A stretch of DNA of 64,000 nt from Chryseobacterium sp. JM1 (lineage in GTDB: Bacteria > Bacteroidota > Bacteroidia > Flavobacteriales > Weeksellaceae). The notes under the pieces are model-generated. The model searched no databases, was not told the DNA's origin, and was given only the letters and a program-made list of their open reading frames with translations. A program made the translations under genes and the position numbers. Location of the stretch: positions 1 through 64,000 of the forward strand of contig NZ_JPRN01000018.1 in assembly GCF_000737715.1 (NCBI RefSeq), written 5' to 3'. Positions within the stretch are counted from its first letter, which is position 1. Each line of letters begins with the position of its first letter. This document shows, piece after piece, positions 1 through 8,450 of this stretch.

Positions 1-1832
1 TTCACCTGGTGGTCGATTCTTCCCAAATACTCGATATTGCCATCGGGAAGCCATTTTCCAAGATCTCCCGTGCGGTACATTTTGGTGCCTTCCACAAAAG
101 GATTGGCTACAAACTTCTCAGCAGTAAGGTCTTCTCTGTTTAAATAACCTCGAGCCAAACCGGAACCTGCGATATAAAGTTCACCGCTTACGCCGATAGG
201 AACTAAATGTTTATTTGAATCTAAAATGTAGATCTCTGTATTGGAGATGGGCTTGCCGATATTTACATTCGTATTATCTACAATAGAAACAGATGACCAG
301 ACAGTACATTCCGTGGGTCCATATTCATTATATAATGCTGCACTGCTGTATTTTAGATGATTTAGGACTAAGTTTTTACTCAGTTCTTCTCCGGCAACAA
401 TGATATGTTGCAGCGGATTTCCTCCATCTTTAACATCCTGAAAATAAGAAAGTAAACCCGAATAGTAATTCGGTACACACAATAATCCCTGTATGTTATA
501 TTTTATAATCTGATGCGAAATATACTCCACATCTTTTATATTCATATTTTTTTCAACGAACAGCCTTCCTCCGCTGCATAAAATTCCAAAAATAACAGCT
601 ACTGAAGAATCAAAAGAAAAAGATGGAACCAATAACATACTTTCAATCGAATAGAAACTGATTCTGTTTATAGTAGAATGAAACAAACCCTGATGTTCAA
701 TCATTACCCCTTTTGGATTTCCTGTCGTTCCTGATGTATAAATCACATAGGCTAAATCATCTGATTGTACGACAGAATAAGGATTTTGTATAGAATAACT
801 ATGTTTTACAATTTCAAATTCTGATAAGAAAGCCTCATCGATATTGACTTTAGCCCGGGTATCGTTCAGAATAAAATCTATTCTTTCCTGAGGATAATCT
901 ACATCAATAGGAACATAGGCACCACCGGACTTTAAAATCCCAAAGATTGATATAAGCATTTTCTCACTGCGGGGTAGCTGAACACAGACCAAATCACCGG
1001 CAAGAATATCGCATTCAGTTCTAAGATAATGGGCAAGCCTGTTGGCTTCATTATTTAAATCTTCATAACTCAATATTACACCTTCATAGGTAACAGCTAT
1101 GGCTGATGGCGTATTTTCTACCTGTGATTCAAATAAATCCAAAATTGTTTTATCTGAAGAATACTCAGCTTTTACATTAAAATGAGTAAGAATATCTTTG
1201 GCTGTCTGAGAATCTACCAGAGGGTAATCCATAAGATTACTATCCAATAATGTGTCATAATCAGAAAGAATAATGATCAAATTTTTCATCATGCTTTCAA
1301 TGACATAATCGGGATAGAATGCTTTATAGCTGATAGTTAAGTCAACATTTTCTTCTGATTCATTATAAACAAGGCAAAGATTCTCTTTTGGAGATTCAGC
1401 CTCCCGACCGAATTGAATAGAATATTGAGAGAATCCACTCAAATCAAGATCCGGCGCATCATATTGGGAATGAAAAATAATTTCTTTAATATCATTCGCC
1501 GTCAATTTCAGTAAATCCTTAAATGTTATATTTTTTTCATCTGTAACATCCAATAACACACTGTTTTCCAGATCAATTGAATCAGAAGGACAAATTCTGA
1601 TACTACTCTGAGAGTCATCAAAATACCTATCAATAAGAAAGGAAAAAACTGATGAAACAATACTCAGTTTAGATAATGAACCGGCTTTTGAAATTTTCAG
1701 ATAACCTCCTAACTCCTGTTTCGATATCTCTTTTTTTAAATGCTTTAATTTTTCGTCTGATGAAATAATAGTTTCCTTATTTTTTGTCCTGTTTAGCCAA
1801 AAAATATTAGATAAAGATGATGTATTTAACAT
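1..1832 (-). CDS. Non-ribosomal peptide synthetase, N-terminal part (runs off the window)
   Basis: Cytoplasmic NRPS that would activate an amino acid as its adenylate and load it on a carrier domain. About 610 codons are visible, open at position 1. Residues 1-200 resemble only the C-terminal half of a condensation domain; no HHxxxDG motif is present. From about residue 215 a full adenylation domain follows: A3 YTSGTTGNPKGV near 360, A5 NEYGPTE near 500, A7 YRTGDLG near 586, A8 GRIDHQVK at the edge. Aligning by eye to GrsA suggests a specificity code beginning D-S-V, too uncertain for a substrate call. ATG at 1832 is the first ATG after the in-frame stop at 1905-1907. A broken NusG-like gene lies 108 bp upstream on the same strand. 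Later modules and the product are outside the window. Confidence 0.93.
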   Translation of the reverse strand, partial: MLNTSSLSNIFWLNRTKNKETIISSDEKLKHLKKEISKQELGGYLKISKAGSLSKLSIVSSVFSFLIDRYFDDSQSSIRICPSDSIDLENSVLLDVTDEKNITFKDLLKLTANDIKEIIFHSQYDAPDLDLSGFSQYSIQFGREAESPKENLCLVYNESEENVDLTISYKAFYPDYVIESMMKNLIIILSDYDTLLDSNLMDYPLVDSQTAKDILTHFNVKAEYSSDKTILDLFESQVENTPSAIAVTYEGVILSYEDLNNEANRLAHYLRTECDILAGDLVCVQLPRSEKMLISIFGILKSGGAYVPIDVDYPQERIDFILNDTRAKVNIDEAFLSEFEIVKHSYSIQNPYSVVQSDDLAYVIYTSGTTGNPKGVMIEHQGLFHSTINRISFYSIESMLLVPSFSFDSSVAVIFGILCSGGRLFVEKNMNIKDVEYISHQIIKYNIQGLLCVPNYYSGLLSYFQDVKDGGNPLQHIIVAGEELSKNLVLNHLKYSSAALYNEYGPTECTVWSSVSIVDNTNVNIGKPISNTEIYILDSNKHLVPIGVSGELYIAGSGLARGYLNREDLTAEKFVANPFVEGTKMYRTGDLGKWLPDGNIEYLGRIDHQV

Positions 1833-1940
1833 TAGATTGAATGATAAGGGGGTTTCAGCAATTAGACGTTGTTGTAAGAAATGTGTTCTTACCCAATTTT
1901 TTGCTTATTAATAATGTTCAAGATGTCACATTGGTAAGAT

Positions 1941-2273
1941 TCAAATGGTCCCGAAGTTATTATTTCCTTTCTCCCACATTAAGTTCATCAAGCATTTAAG
2001 TTCCACTTCAGAATATTGATAAAGAAATATTTCTACTGTAACAATTTCTTTTTCATGCATTTAAGTAATCTTTGATAGCTTTTAAATAAACAAAAACATA
2101 TGAATTGCATAAAGACTCTCCGACTTCTTTTTTCGTGCGGTCCATTGAGTGATCATTTTACTAACAGGAAGACAGACTTCGAACTTAATTTCAATAAGCT
2201 TATTAGTAACTTTCTTTTCAAAACGAGATTGGGTATAGGCATACCACTCTTTAGTAAAAATCATATCTTTCAA
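1941..2273 (-). pseudogene. NusG/UpxY-like transcription antiterminator, frameshifted
   Basis: The first reading frame (start 2273) gives an NGN-type N-terminus: WYAYTQSRFEKKV near residue 10, then LPVSKMITQWTARKKK. Intact relatives continue with a segment ending in a (G/S)Y(V/I)FV core. Here that continuation, VGESLCNSYVFVYLKAIKDY, lies in a different frame, directly after an A6 run around 2127-2134. One extra A in that run would restore the joined protein. A second stop follows about 25 codons later and the rest to 1941 is degenerate; no KOW domain is visible. Specialised NusG paralogues (UpxY, LoaP) promote transcription through long polysaccharide or antibiotic operons, so the position just before an NRPS gene on the same strand suggests it once served that cluster. 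Slippage at the A run or a sequencing error could also explain the first shift. Confidence 0.75.
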
Positions 2274-2662
2274 AACGGTTATTTATAGCTTCGCCTCTTA
2301 AATCACATCAAGGCGAAAAAAATTATAATTAAAAAAAAAGAAAAAAATTACTGGAAATGTTGAGAATTTCGATTGTGTTTTTAGTCCTTAGTTTTTTTGC
2401 TAAAGTAAAAAAAAAATCACTCCGAAATGATATTTAGTAAAAAAAATTATTGTTAACATTAAGTAAAAACCATTCCACAAAACAAACAAACAACTGATTG
2501 TCAATAAAATACAAAAGTAATTAAAAAGTAAATATTACAAATAAATTTTAAAATATTCACTACATTATGATAAATACAAAGATTTACCCCCTTAAATCTG
2601 TTAAAATAATTTCAAAAAAAGTTAAAAATTAACGAAATTTTAATCGTTACTTAAACTAACAT
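2274..2662. other. AT-rich gene-free leader region
   Basis: No credible gene on either strand. On the minus strand it would form the 5' leader of the NusG-like remnant and NRPS gene. It contains a hairpin near 2290-2320 (arms TTCGCCT and AGGCGAA) and long A/T runs. Confidence 0.5.
2512..2541 (-). promoter_or_regulatory. Candidate Bacteroidota promoter for the NusG-like/NRPS unit
   Basis: Read on the minus strand: TTTG (2541-2538), an 18-bp spacer, then TACTTTTG (2519-2512), matching the -33/-7 pattern TTTG-N-TAnnTTTG. It would give a leader of about 230 nt before 2273. The region is very AT-rich, so a chance match is possible. Confidence 0.35.
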
Positions 2663-2699
2663 AAAAGGCCTCTGAAATTATAAATTTTCAGAAGCCTTT
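2663..2699 (-). terminator. Hairpin terminator downstream of the exporter remnant
   Basis: Arms AAAGGCCTCTGAAA and TTTTCAGAAGCCTTT with a short AT loop. A T-rich tail is present on both strands. The only likely gene upstream is the decayed ABC exporter at 2759-3180, so minus is preferred. Confidence 0.6.
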
Positions 2700-2758
2700 C
2701 TATAGAATGTGATATAATTTTAAAAATAAATAGGGGTTAATTTCCCAACTCCAGCTCA

Positions 2759-3180
2759 TCAGCGAAATGTGCTCAGGTGTTCTCCTTCAGAATGATTCTG
2801 TACTTCATTTAATCTGACTACACTCAGTTTTGCATCCTGTAAAGAGCGGAAAAAAGAGATCAGTTGATTCACCGGATAATTCATCTGTCCGATAATATCA
2901 GGAAACGCTCAGTAAAGCTCACAAAGTCATACTTCCCTGTTCCACAAATGAAGCAGCGAGGAAGGTAACGATGATATTTTTCAGTTGATTGATGAATTCA
3001 AAACCGAAGAGCTGAACCTGGTCCAGTTTCAAAATACAGATGTTGATTTTAAGGAGTTTCTGCTGTATCTGCTCCCATTCTGATTTCAAACAGAAAAGAG
3101 GATATTTTCTAAAGAAAGCCGGCATTGAAGAATACCGCAAAAATAATATAGAAAATCAACTGAACTGCTCCATGAATCCT
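2759..3180 (-). pseudogene. Remnant of a C39-peptidase-type bacteriocin/peptide ABC exporter (transmembrane part)
   Basis: Several frames together read as one stretch of the membrane region of SunT/NHLP-type peptidase-containing ABC transporters. The first piece, around 2919-3080, has SEWEQIQQKLLKINI, then LDQVQLFGFEFINQLKN and GSMTL. It is followed by an in-frame TGA where relatives have Gly, then ALLSVS. After a further frame change comes DIIGQMNYPVNQLISFFR and LQDAKLSVVRLNEVQNH, ending at the stop at 2759-2761. A hydrophobic piece (VQLIFYIIFAVFF) near 3140-3180 may belong to an earlier helix. The C39 peptidase and ATPase domains are gone. The family assignment is from remembered family sequences, not a search. 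Confidence 0.7.
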
Positions 3181-3239
3181 TAACGGTTACTAGCGCATCA
3201 ATGATTTTGCGTGTGGCTGCTGCAGACTATCTTTATACC

Positions 3240-3320
3240 CCGAAACACGAACTTTTCATCCCTAAACTCTCAAACTCTCAAACTCTCCGACTCTCATACC
3301 CGAAACCCGCATCCCGTACC
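3240..3320. repeat. Dispersed CTCAAACTCT-type repeat copy
   Basis: Tandem-like CTCAAACTCTC heptamer-type units followed by CCCGAAACCCGCATCCCGTA. Similar tracts in either orientation occur at 17693-17743, 21098-21205, 50205-50320 and 57928-57995, always between genes. Confidence 0.7.
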
Positions 3321-3321
3321 T

Positions 3322-4245
3322 TTAAAAACTCAAAGCAGACAATTCATGTTTCCCTTTAAACTTAAAGAAATCTTCCTGTGTATACTCCGGACACGCTCCT
3401 TCCTGTGAGGTAATGAAAGCCCCTAATGACACAGCCTGAGCCATGATTTCATGGGCAGAAGCTTCCTTTTGCAGTCTTTTTGATAAAAATCCGGCTAAAA
3501 ATGAATCCCCACTACCCACGGTATCTTTAACCTCAACAGGAATGGTTGGGTAGAGATAAAAATGGTCTTCTTGGGCATAAAGCGCACCTTTACTTCCTTT
3601 AGATACAATGATTTCCCGGATTTCAAATTGATCCTGCAGGTATCTGATGCTGTCTTTTTCATCCTTATATTCTTTCTTGAAAAAATCAAGGACCATACGG
3701 AGTTCAGCTTTATTAAATTTGGCTAAATGTGTCTTGTGCAGTAACTCATTAATAATCCTGATGTCATAATAAGGTTCTCTCAAATTGATATCAAAAACAT
3801 TATAAGAACTCACTTCCAGCAGCTGAAACAAAGTGCTTTTCGACTTTTCATTTCGGGCAGCCAGTGTTCCGAAAACCAATGCATCAGCTGTACTGAGAAC
3901 TTTTTGATTTTCCTGAGTCGGCTCAATAAAATCCCAGGCTACATTTTCTACAATATCGTAATGAGCATCATTGTTTTCATCTACTGAAGCAATCACTGTA
4001 CTCGTAGGATGTTCTTCTGTAACCTGAATATGATCCGTAGGAATCTGCCAGTTTTTAATTTTCTGCAGCAGCTCATGACCAAGCTCATCATCGCCAACAC
4101 TGCTTATCATTTCTACATCAAGGCCCATTTTAAAAAGATGATACGCCACATTGAACGGTGCTCCGCCAATCCTTCTCTGTTCACCCGGAAAAATATCCCA
4201 AAGAACCTCTCCAAAGCAGACTGCTTTATATTTTTTTTCTTGCAT
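3322..4245 (-). CDS. Fructokinase (PfkB-family carbohydrate kinase)
   Basis: Phosphorylates a hexose, probably fructose, with ATP in the cytoplasm. The 307-residue length fits the PfkB/ribokinase family. The N-terminal signature GEVLWDIFP...RIGGAPFNVAYHL (about 12-37) and the C-terminal VKDTVGSGDSFLAGFL, carrying the catalytic Asp of the GxGD anion hole (about 240-255), are present; this N-terminus is typical of fructokinases. The ATG at 4245 gives a normal N-terminus. It is the last gene of a minus-strand group with mannitol dehydrogenase and an MFS permease: mannitol would be oxidised to fructose and then phosphorylated here. The 492-bp gap to the preceding gene means it may also have its own promoter. 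Sugar specificity is inferred from neighbours. Confidence 0.85.
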   Translation of the reverse strand: MQEKKYKAVCFGEVLWDIFPGEQRRIGGAPFNVAYHLFKMGLDVEMISSVGDDELGHELLQKIKNWQIPTDHIQVTEEHPTSTVIASVDENNDAHYDIVENVAWDFIEPTQENQKVLSTADALVFGTLAARNEKSKSTLFQLLEVSSYNVFDINLREPYYDIRIINELLHKTHLAKFNKAELRMVLDFFKKEYKDEKDSIRYLQDQFEIREIIVSKGSKGALYAQEDHFYLYPTIPVEVKDTVGSGDSFLAGFLSKRLQKEASAHEIMAQAVSLGAFITSQEGACPEYTQEDFFKFKGKHELSALSF

Positions 4246-4737
4246 GATTAATTAAATTGTATTTCAGACATACGGATCCTTATGTTCCGTTATCTATCAG
4301 TAAATTACTAAAAATTCTATTCGGATAAACAAAATGGGTTGTGAATCATGTTTTTTTTAATGAAAATTTCACTTTCTTATCTGTTTATATGTATTGACCT
4401 GAGTTCGGGATAAAACATTTTTAGATATTAGATTTCAGATTTCAGACATCAGACTTTCAACTGGGAGTAAAAATGTCAATGGTGAATTTTGCTTCGCAAG
4501 TGAATGGTCAATTGATGACGGAGAAAATTCATAATTCAACATCCATAATTCAAAGTCCGTCATATTTCAACGCTCTCAACCGTGAATGCTTAACGCCGGA
4601 ATTAAGATTTCAGACGATAATTCCCCATCTTAATTACTGCCAACCAGCAACTCATAAACCAGCAACCAGCAACAAAACTACCCCTAAAAATCATAACTCA
4701 TCATTCAAAACTCATAACTCCCTCAAAATCTTTACTA
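4246..4737. other. Gene-free spacer with repeats
   Basis: Between fructokinase and the outer-membrane protein gene. It holds the TCAATGGTGAATTTTGC repeat (4474-4509), a following GCAACCAGCAACA tract near 4634-4676 and ATAACTCAT-type runs near 4690-4730. A 122-codon open frame crosses it but is repeat-derived and overlaps the real gene, so it was not called. Confidence 0.6.
4474..4509 (+). repeat. Dispersed repeat with TTGCTTCGCAA core
   Basis: Copy 1 of a repeat of about 35 bp, TGTCAATGGTGAATTTTGC followed by TTCGCAAGTGAATGGTC, with a hairpin core TTGC-TTC-GCAA. Other copies are at 17575-17610 (same strand) and 21251-21290 (opposite strand). The flanking ATTTTTAGAT...TTTCAGA words are also shared with the 17.5-kb copy. 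Confidence 0.85.
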
Positions 4738-5472
4738 TTAAAATGAATACGCCTGAACTGAGAACTGAAGAAACGCATTGTTATTCACAGGATTCCACAT
4801 CGCCCATATTCCAACGGGAATTTTATAACCTTCAATGGTAAAACTCTTTGAAAGGATAAGGCTTATCTCATTGAATCCTGCATCTTTTGCAAAGAAATTG
4901 TTCTTCTCTCCGTTGCTGTTGTTCAGCGCGAAACTATAGCCTACCCTTCCCCTTACTTCCAGACTTTCTTTTTTGTACACAGGATATTCTCCCGAAACGA
5001 AAGTTGAATATTTATTTTCTGTATTAATGCTGTTCCGGTCTCTCCCAAAAACAACCGTATTCCAGCTGAGCACCAAGGGAAACTGCTCACTCATGGTGTA
5101 ATAGGATCTGAAATCCCAGAAACGACCGGTCTCGCGGGCAGAATAATTAAAATACTCCTTATTGTTATAGGTGGCACCGGGAGAGAAATTATAAATATCC
5201 CATAACTCCAAAACGAGTTTTTTGTTTTTATATCCTACATAATGATTAAATTCCTTGTAGGAACCATCGAAATTACCCCCTGCCCAAAAACCTCCGTAGA
5301 AATTTTTAAAATCCAGATGTACATCCCCGGTATAAATAGCTCCTGCAGATACTTCAAGCCCTCTCCACAAGTGACTGTTCCTAAGCTGCAAGGCAGAATG
5401 CAGCTCCTGTGCGTTCAATGATATATTTCCTATGACTGCCGAGAAAAAGAGTAACAGATTATATTTAAGCAT
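4738..5472 (-). CDS. Outer-membrane beta-barrel protein (putative porin)
   Basis: A 244-residue protein with an N-terminal signal peptide (residues 1-21, ending near NAQ). The mature part is rich in alternating aromatic/polar strands and ends in Phe (QAYSF), the usual terminal residue of outer-membrane barrels. The start HSALQLRNSHLWRGLEVSAG resembles the TorF-type family of putative porins; family membership is a recollection. It starts 25 bp after the MFS permease gene and is probably co-transcribed with it. It may carry the sugar alcohol across the outer membrane; no SusC/SusD pair is present here. Function is inferred only from context and topology. Confidence 0.65.
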   Translation of the reverse strand: MLKYNLLLFFSAVIGNISLNAQELHSALQLRNSHLWRGLEVSAGAIYTGDVHLDFKNFYGGFWAGGNFDGSYKEFNHYVGYKNKKLVLELWDIYNFSPGATYNNKEYFNYSARETGRFWDFRSYYTMSEQFPLVLSWNTVVFGRDRNSINTENKYSTFVSGEYPVYKKESLEVRGRVGYSFALNNSNGEKNNFFAKDAGFNEISLILSKSFTIEGYKIPVGIWAMWNPVNNNAFLQFSVQAYSF

Positions 5473-5497
5473 ATTGTGTTTTTTTTATGAAAATCAG

Positions 5498-6844
5498 TTA
5501 GATAATAAGATCTTTCTCGCGGACACGGGATCCGAACAGCGCATAAGCCAGCATTAATAATTCGCAGATCACCGTAAGGGACCACGTCCATCTCCATGAG
5601 CCTAAAATATCCGCCAGACCTCCCTGTACAAGGGTAAAAACAGCTCCTCCAAATACCGCAGAAATAAAAATTCCTGACGCTTTTGAAGTATATTTATTCA
5701 ACCCTTTTATAGACAGGGAATAAATGCAGCTCCACATGGAAGAATGCAGAAGACCGATCGCTACGAGAAACCACAGATTCTGTGTAATCATTGAAACCAG
5801 GGCAAGTATTGTTGCTAAAACCGTCGTCACTGCCAGCTGTGTTCTGGCTGAAATATTGCTCAAAAAGCTTGATACCGCTCTGCCTACAAGAAATCCTCCC
5901 CAATATAATGTTGATAATAAAGCATGAATTCCGAGATCCATCCCGCCGATGATAATATCTGTCTTTCCAAAAAAAGTGATCGGATGTCCGGAATCCATCA
6001 GTTCAAAAGCATATAAATTGATATTTGCTCCGATGGCCACTTCAGTTCCTACGTAAAAGAAAATCGCAAGAACACCGAGTACAAAATGTCTGAAAGACCA
6101 GATGCTTCTTTCCAGTTTTTCTCCTGCTACCGCTCTGGTATGGGCAATATCAGGAAGATGAAGTCTTTTCGTGATCACGATAATAATCAGGATGCACAGA
6201 ATAAGTATTGCAAGTGGCAACAGCAATTGCTTGATCTCTATTTTTTCAATTGAAATTCCGCTGAACATGATTACCGTAACGAAAAACGGTGCAGACGTAG
6301 TTCCTATTGAATTAATAGCCGTTAAAATATTTAAGCGCTGTACCGGCTGAGTTCCTTTTAATTCATAGGAAGCTGCGTAGGGATTCACAACTACCTGAAT
6401 AACAGCCGCTGCAGTTCCCATTAAGTAAGACCCGATCACAAAAATCACAAAACCGAAAGGAATCACCGCATCTTTGATACTGAATTTCATATCCGGATAT
6501 TGATACCCGAACCATGATGAACACAGGTACATAAACAATCCTGAGATCATAAAGAAAAGTCCGCGGAGAATTGTGTTTTTGTATCCGAAAGCATTCACCC
6601 ATTTACTTCCTAAAGTTCCATTCAGTAGATAGCCCAGAAAAAAGAAAAAAGAGATCAGCGTGGTGAACGTATTTTTAAGCCCTCCGGCCTGGCTCAGAAA
6701 TGTGAATTTCAAAGGAGCCTGCAACTGTTCATTGACAGTGGTCAGAAACCCTACGATAAAGTAGATGAATGTGATAATAACGAATGGCAGGATCGGGTTA
6801 TTCGCCTTTGATCCTGAAGGCTGGATATCAGAATTTATAATCAT
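5498..6844 (-). CDS. Sugar MFS transporter (FucP/GluP-like)
   Basis: Inner-membrane major-facilitator permease with about 12 hydrophobic helices in some 448 residues. Features typical of the Bacteroidota FucP/glucose-galactose porter group are GGLKNTFTTLISFFFFLGYL, a GSKWVNAFGYKNTI loop after helix 2 and the conserved VVVNPYAASYE segment. ATG at 6844 is chosen: an in-frame TTG at 6850 would also serve but sits beside the upstream stop. Mannitol dehydrogenase ends 6 bp upstream, so translation is probably coupled. It most likely imports mannitol or fructose by proton symport; the substrate is inferred from the neighbours. Confidence 0.85.
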   Translation of the reverse strand: MIINSDIQPSGSKANNPILPFVIITFIYFIVGFLTTVNEQLQAPLKFTFLSQAGGLKNTFTTLISFFFFLGYLLNGTLGSKWVNAFGYKNTILRGLFFMISGLFMYLCSSWFGYQYPDMKFSIKDAVIPFGFVIFVIGSYLMGTAAAVIQVVVNPYAASYELKGTQPVQRLNILTAINSIGTTSAPFFVTVIMFSGISIEKIEIKQLLLPLAILILCILIIIVITKRLHLPDIAHTRAVAGEKLERSIWSFRHFVLGVLAIFFYVGTEVAIGANINLYAFELMDSGHPITFFGKTDIIIGGMDLGIHALLSTLYWGGFLVGRAVSSFLSNISARTQLAVTTVLATILALVSMITQNLWFLVAIGLLHSSMWSCIYSLSIKGLNKYTSKASGIFISAVFGGAVFTLVQGGLADILGSWRWTWSLTVICELLMLAYALFGSRVREKDLII

Positions 6845-6850
6845 GGTCAA

Positions 6851-8287
6851 TTATTTTATGATTGATTTTAAAACCGGACCGGTTCCTTTGTTTTTAATCT
6901 GGTTGGCAAACTCCGTATACAGTTCAACAAATTTGACTGAACCTTTTAAATCAGCACCTTTAAAAGCAGATAGTTCAAGGAAAGCAAGAACATCTTCATC
7001 ATCAATCAGCTTCTGATCTTCAGCATTCAGCCAAGGCTCTCCTATTTCATAAGAGTGTCCGTGGTCGTCTGTTCTGTATTTGAGATAATGTCTATAGGAA
7101 GCGGTAAGAAAAGCAACTCGGGTAAGATCCATGCCTGCTTTAATCATAATAATCAGATTAGGAATGATATACACCGGAAATTTTGAAATCCCATCGAAAC
7201 ACAGTCTGCTCACCTGATCGCTGACGCTGTGGTTGGCAAATCTTTCGATCAGTGTTTTTTTATAGTCTTCAAGATCTGTGTTTTTAGGAGCGGGAACTAA
7301 AGGCGTAATATCCGTATGCATAAAGTTGCGGACAAATCTTACCACATCCTGATCTTCCATGGCCTGATCCACCTTTCGGTAGCCCATCAGAAAAGAAGGA
7401 TAAGACAATAAAGTGTGTGATGCATTGAGCAGGCTCAGTTTCATATTTTCAAAAGCAGTCACATCATCGGTGAATTCTACCCCGGCTCTTTCCCACGCAG
7501 GTCTTCCTGCAATAAAGTTATCTTCAATCACCCATTGTATAAAATCTTCGCAATAAACAGGGGCCAGATCTTCAATTCCACTTTTTTGGTTCAGCCTTTC
7601 CACATCTTCAGGAGATACGGCAGGCGTAATGCGATCTACCATGCTGTTTGGAAATGAAACATGAGTTTTCATCCACTCCGCCAGTTCTTTATCCTGAGCT
7701 TCTACAAATGCTGTAAACGCTCTTTTGGCTGTATTTCCATTGTGCTGAAGATTATCACATGAAAGAATGGTAATACCTCCGCTATTATTCAGTTTTCTGC
7801 GACGAAGCCCTTCAGTAACAAATCCGAAGATGGTTGAAGGAGTTGCAGGATTTTTTACATCATGCTGGATTTTTTCACCGTTCAAAATAAATGCTCCTGT
7901 TTCTTTATCCAGATTGTATCCGCCTTCAGTGATGGTTAATGTAATTATTCTGATAGAAGGATCGGCAATTTTGTTGATTACGGCTTCCGGATCTTCAACG
8001 CCCCAGATGAGTTCACGCAATGATCCTATTTTATACACCTCATCGGTTCCGTTTCTTCCGCAGACGGTGAGGGAATATTCAAGATTCTGAGCTCTTAAAC
8101 TACGAACTATATTTTCGTCGGAAGGGAGCAGACAGACTCCACAGATTCCCCACTGCTTCTGATCTTCAGATTCCAGTATGGCATTGGTATAAAACTGCTG
8201 ATGCGCCCGGTGGAAATTTCCGACACCTATGTGCAGAATTCCTGTGGTGATTTTTTCGGCATCATAATGATAAGAAATGGTATTCAT
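6851..8287 (-). CDS. Mannitol dehydrogenase family protein (mannitol 2-dehydrogenase or fructuronate/tagaturonate reductase type)
   Basis: Long-chain polyol dehydrogenase of the cytoplasm, about 478 residues, the usual family length. The N-terminal NAD-binding motif ILHIGVGNFHRAHQQFYTNA (about 16-37) is clear, and the C-terminal half carries the helical mannitol dehydrogenase domain (NASHTLLSYPSFLMGYRKVD). ATG at 8287 is chosen over an in-frame TTG at 8293. It is the first gene of a probable operon with an MFS permease, an outer-membrane protein and fructokinase, and is divergent from a LacI regulator with two operators in between. With fructokinase downstream, mannitol to fructose is the likeliest reaction, but sequence alone does not separate mannitol dehydrogenase from fructuronate reductase. 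Confidence 0.85.
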   Translation of the reverse strand: MNTISYHYDAEKITTGILHIGVGNFHRAHQQFYTNAILESEDQKQWGICGVCLLPSDENIVRSLRAQNLEYSLTVCGRNGTDEVYKIGSLRELIWGVEDPEAVINKIADPSIRIITLTITEGGYNLDKETGAFILNGEKIQHDVKNPATPSTIFGFVTEGLRRRKLNNSGGITILSCDNLQHNGNTAKRAFTAFVEAQDKELAEWMKTHVSFPNSMVDRITPAVSPEDVERLNQKSGIEDLAPVYCEDFIQWVIEDNFIAGRPAWERAGVEFTDDVTAFENMKLSLLNASHTLLSYPSFLMGYRKVDQAMEDQDVVRFVRNFMHTDITPLVPAPKNTDLEDYKKTLIERFANHSVSDQVSRLCFDGISKFPVYIIPNLIIMIKAGMDLTRVAFLTASYRHYLKYRTDDHGHSYEIGEPWLNAEDQKLIDDEDVLAFLELSAFKGADLKGSVKFVELYTEFANQIKNKGTGPVLKSIIK

Positions 8288-8375
8288 ATGCAAAGGATTA
8301 TTAATACGTTAGTCATTGTGTTAAAACTATATTAACAATCAGTTCATCTTTCGTTTTTTTTATAAAATTTACACT

Positions 8376-8387
8376 GGGAACGTTCCC
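8376..8387. promoter_or_regulatory. LacI-type operator O1
   Basis: Perfect palindrome GGGAACGTTCCC with the central CG typical of LacI/GalR operators. It sits 88 bp upstream of the mannitol dehydrogenase start. On the minus strand a near -7 element (TAAATTTT, about 8370-8363) follows directly, so a bound repressor would cover the -33 region. Confidence 0.85.
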
Positions 8388-8395
8388 GAAACTCA

Positions 8396-8407
8396 GGGAA
8401 CGTTCCC
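8396..8407. promoter_or_regulatory. LacI-type operator O2
   Basis: Second identical GGGAACGTTCCC, centre-to-centre 20 bp from O1, about two helical turns, so two repressor dimers could sit on the same face. It lies 43 bp upstream of the regulator gene, which suggests autoregulation as well. Confidence 0.85.
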
Positions 8408-8450
8408 AATTGCTTATTTTTTTATTAATTTTAGCAAAAAACATGGGCTG

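Noticed and set aside
2356..2439. 26-codon ORF with a hydrophobic stretch (MLRISIVFLVLSFFAKVKKK)
   Set aside because: Lies in very AT-rich leader sequence where such frames arise by chance; no promoter or conservation evidence.
4473..4841. 122-codon open frame on the plus strand
   Set aside because: Made of dispersed repeat sequence and overlaps the 3' end of the outer-membrane protein gene; residues are Asn/Ser/Thr/His-rich without domain character.
6363..6602. 79-codon frame inside the MFS permease gene
   Set aside because: Alternative frame of a confident transporter gene.
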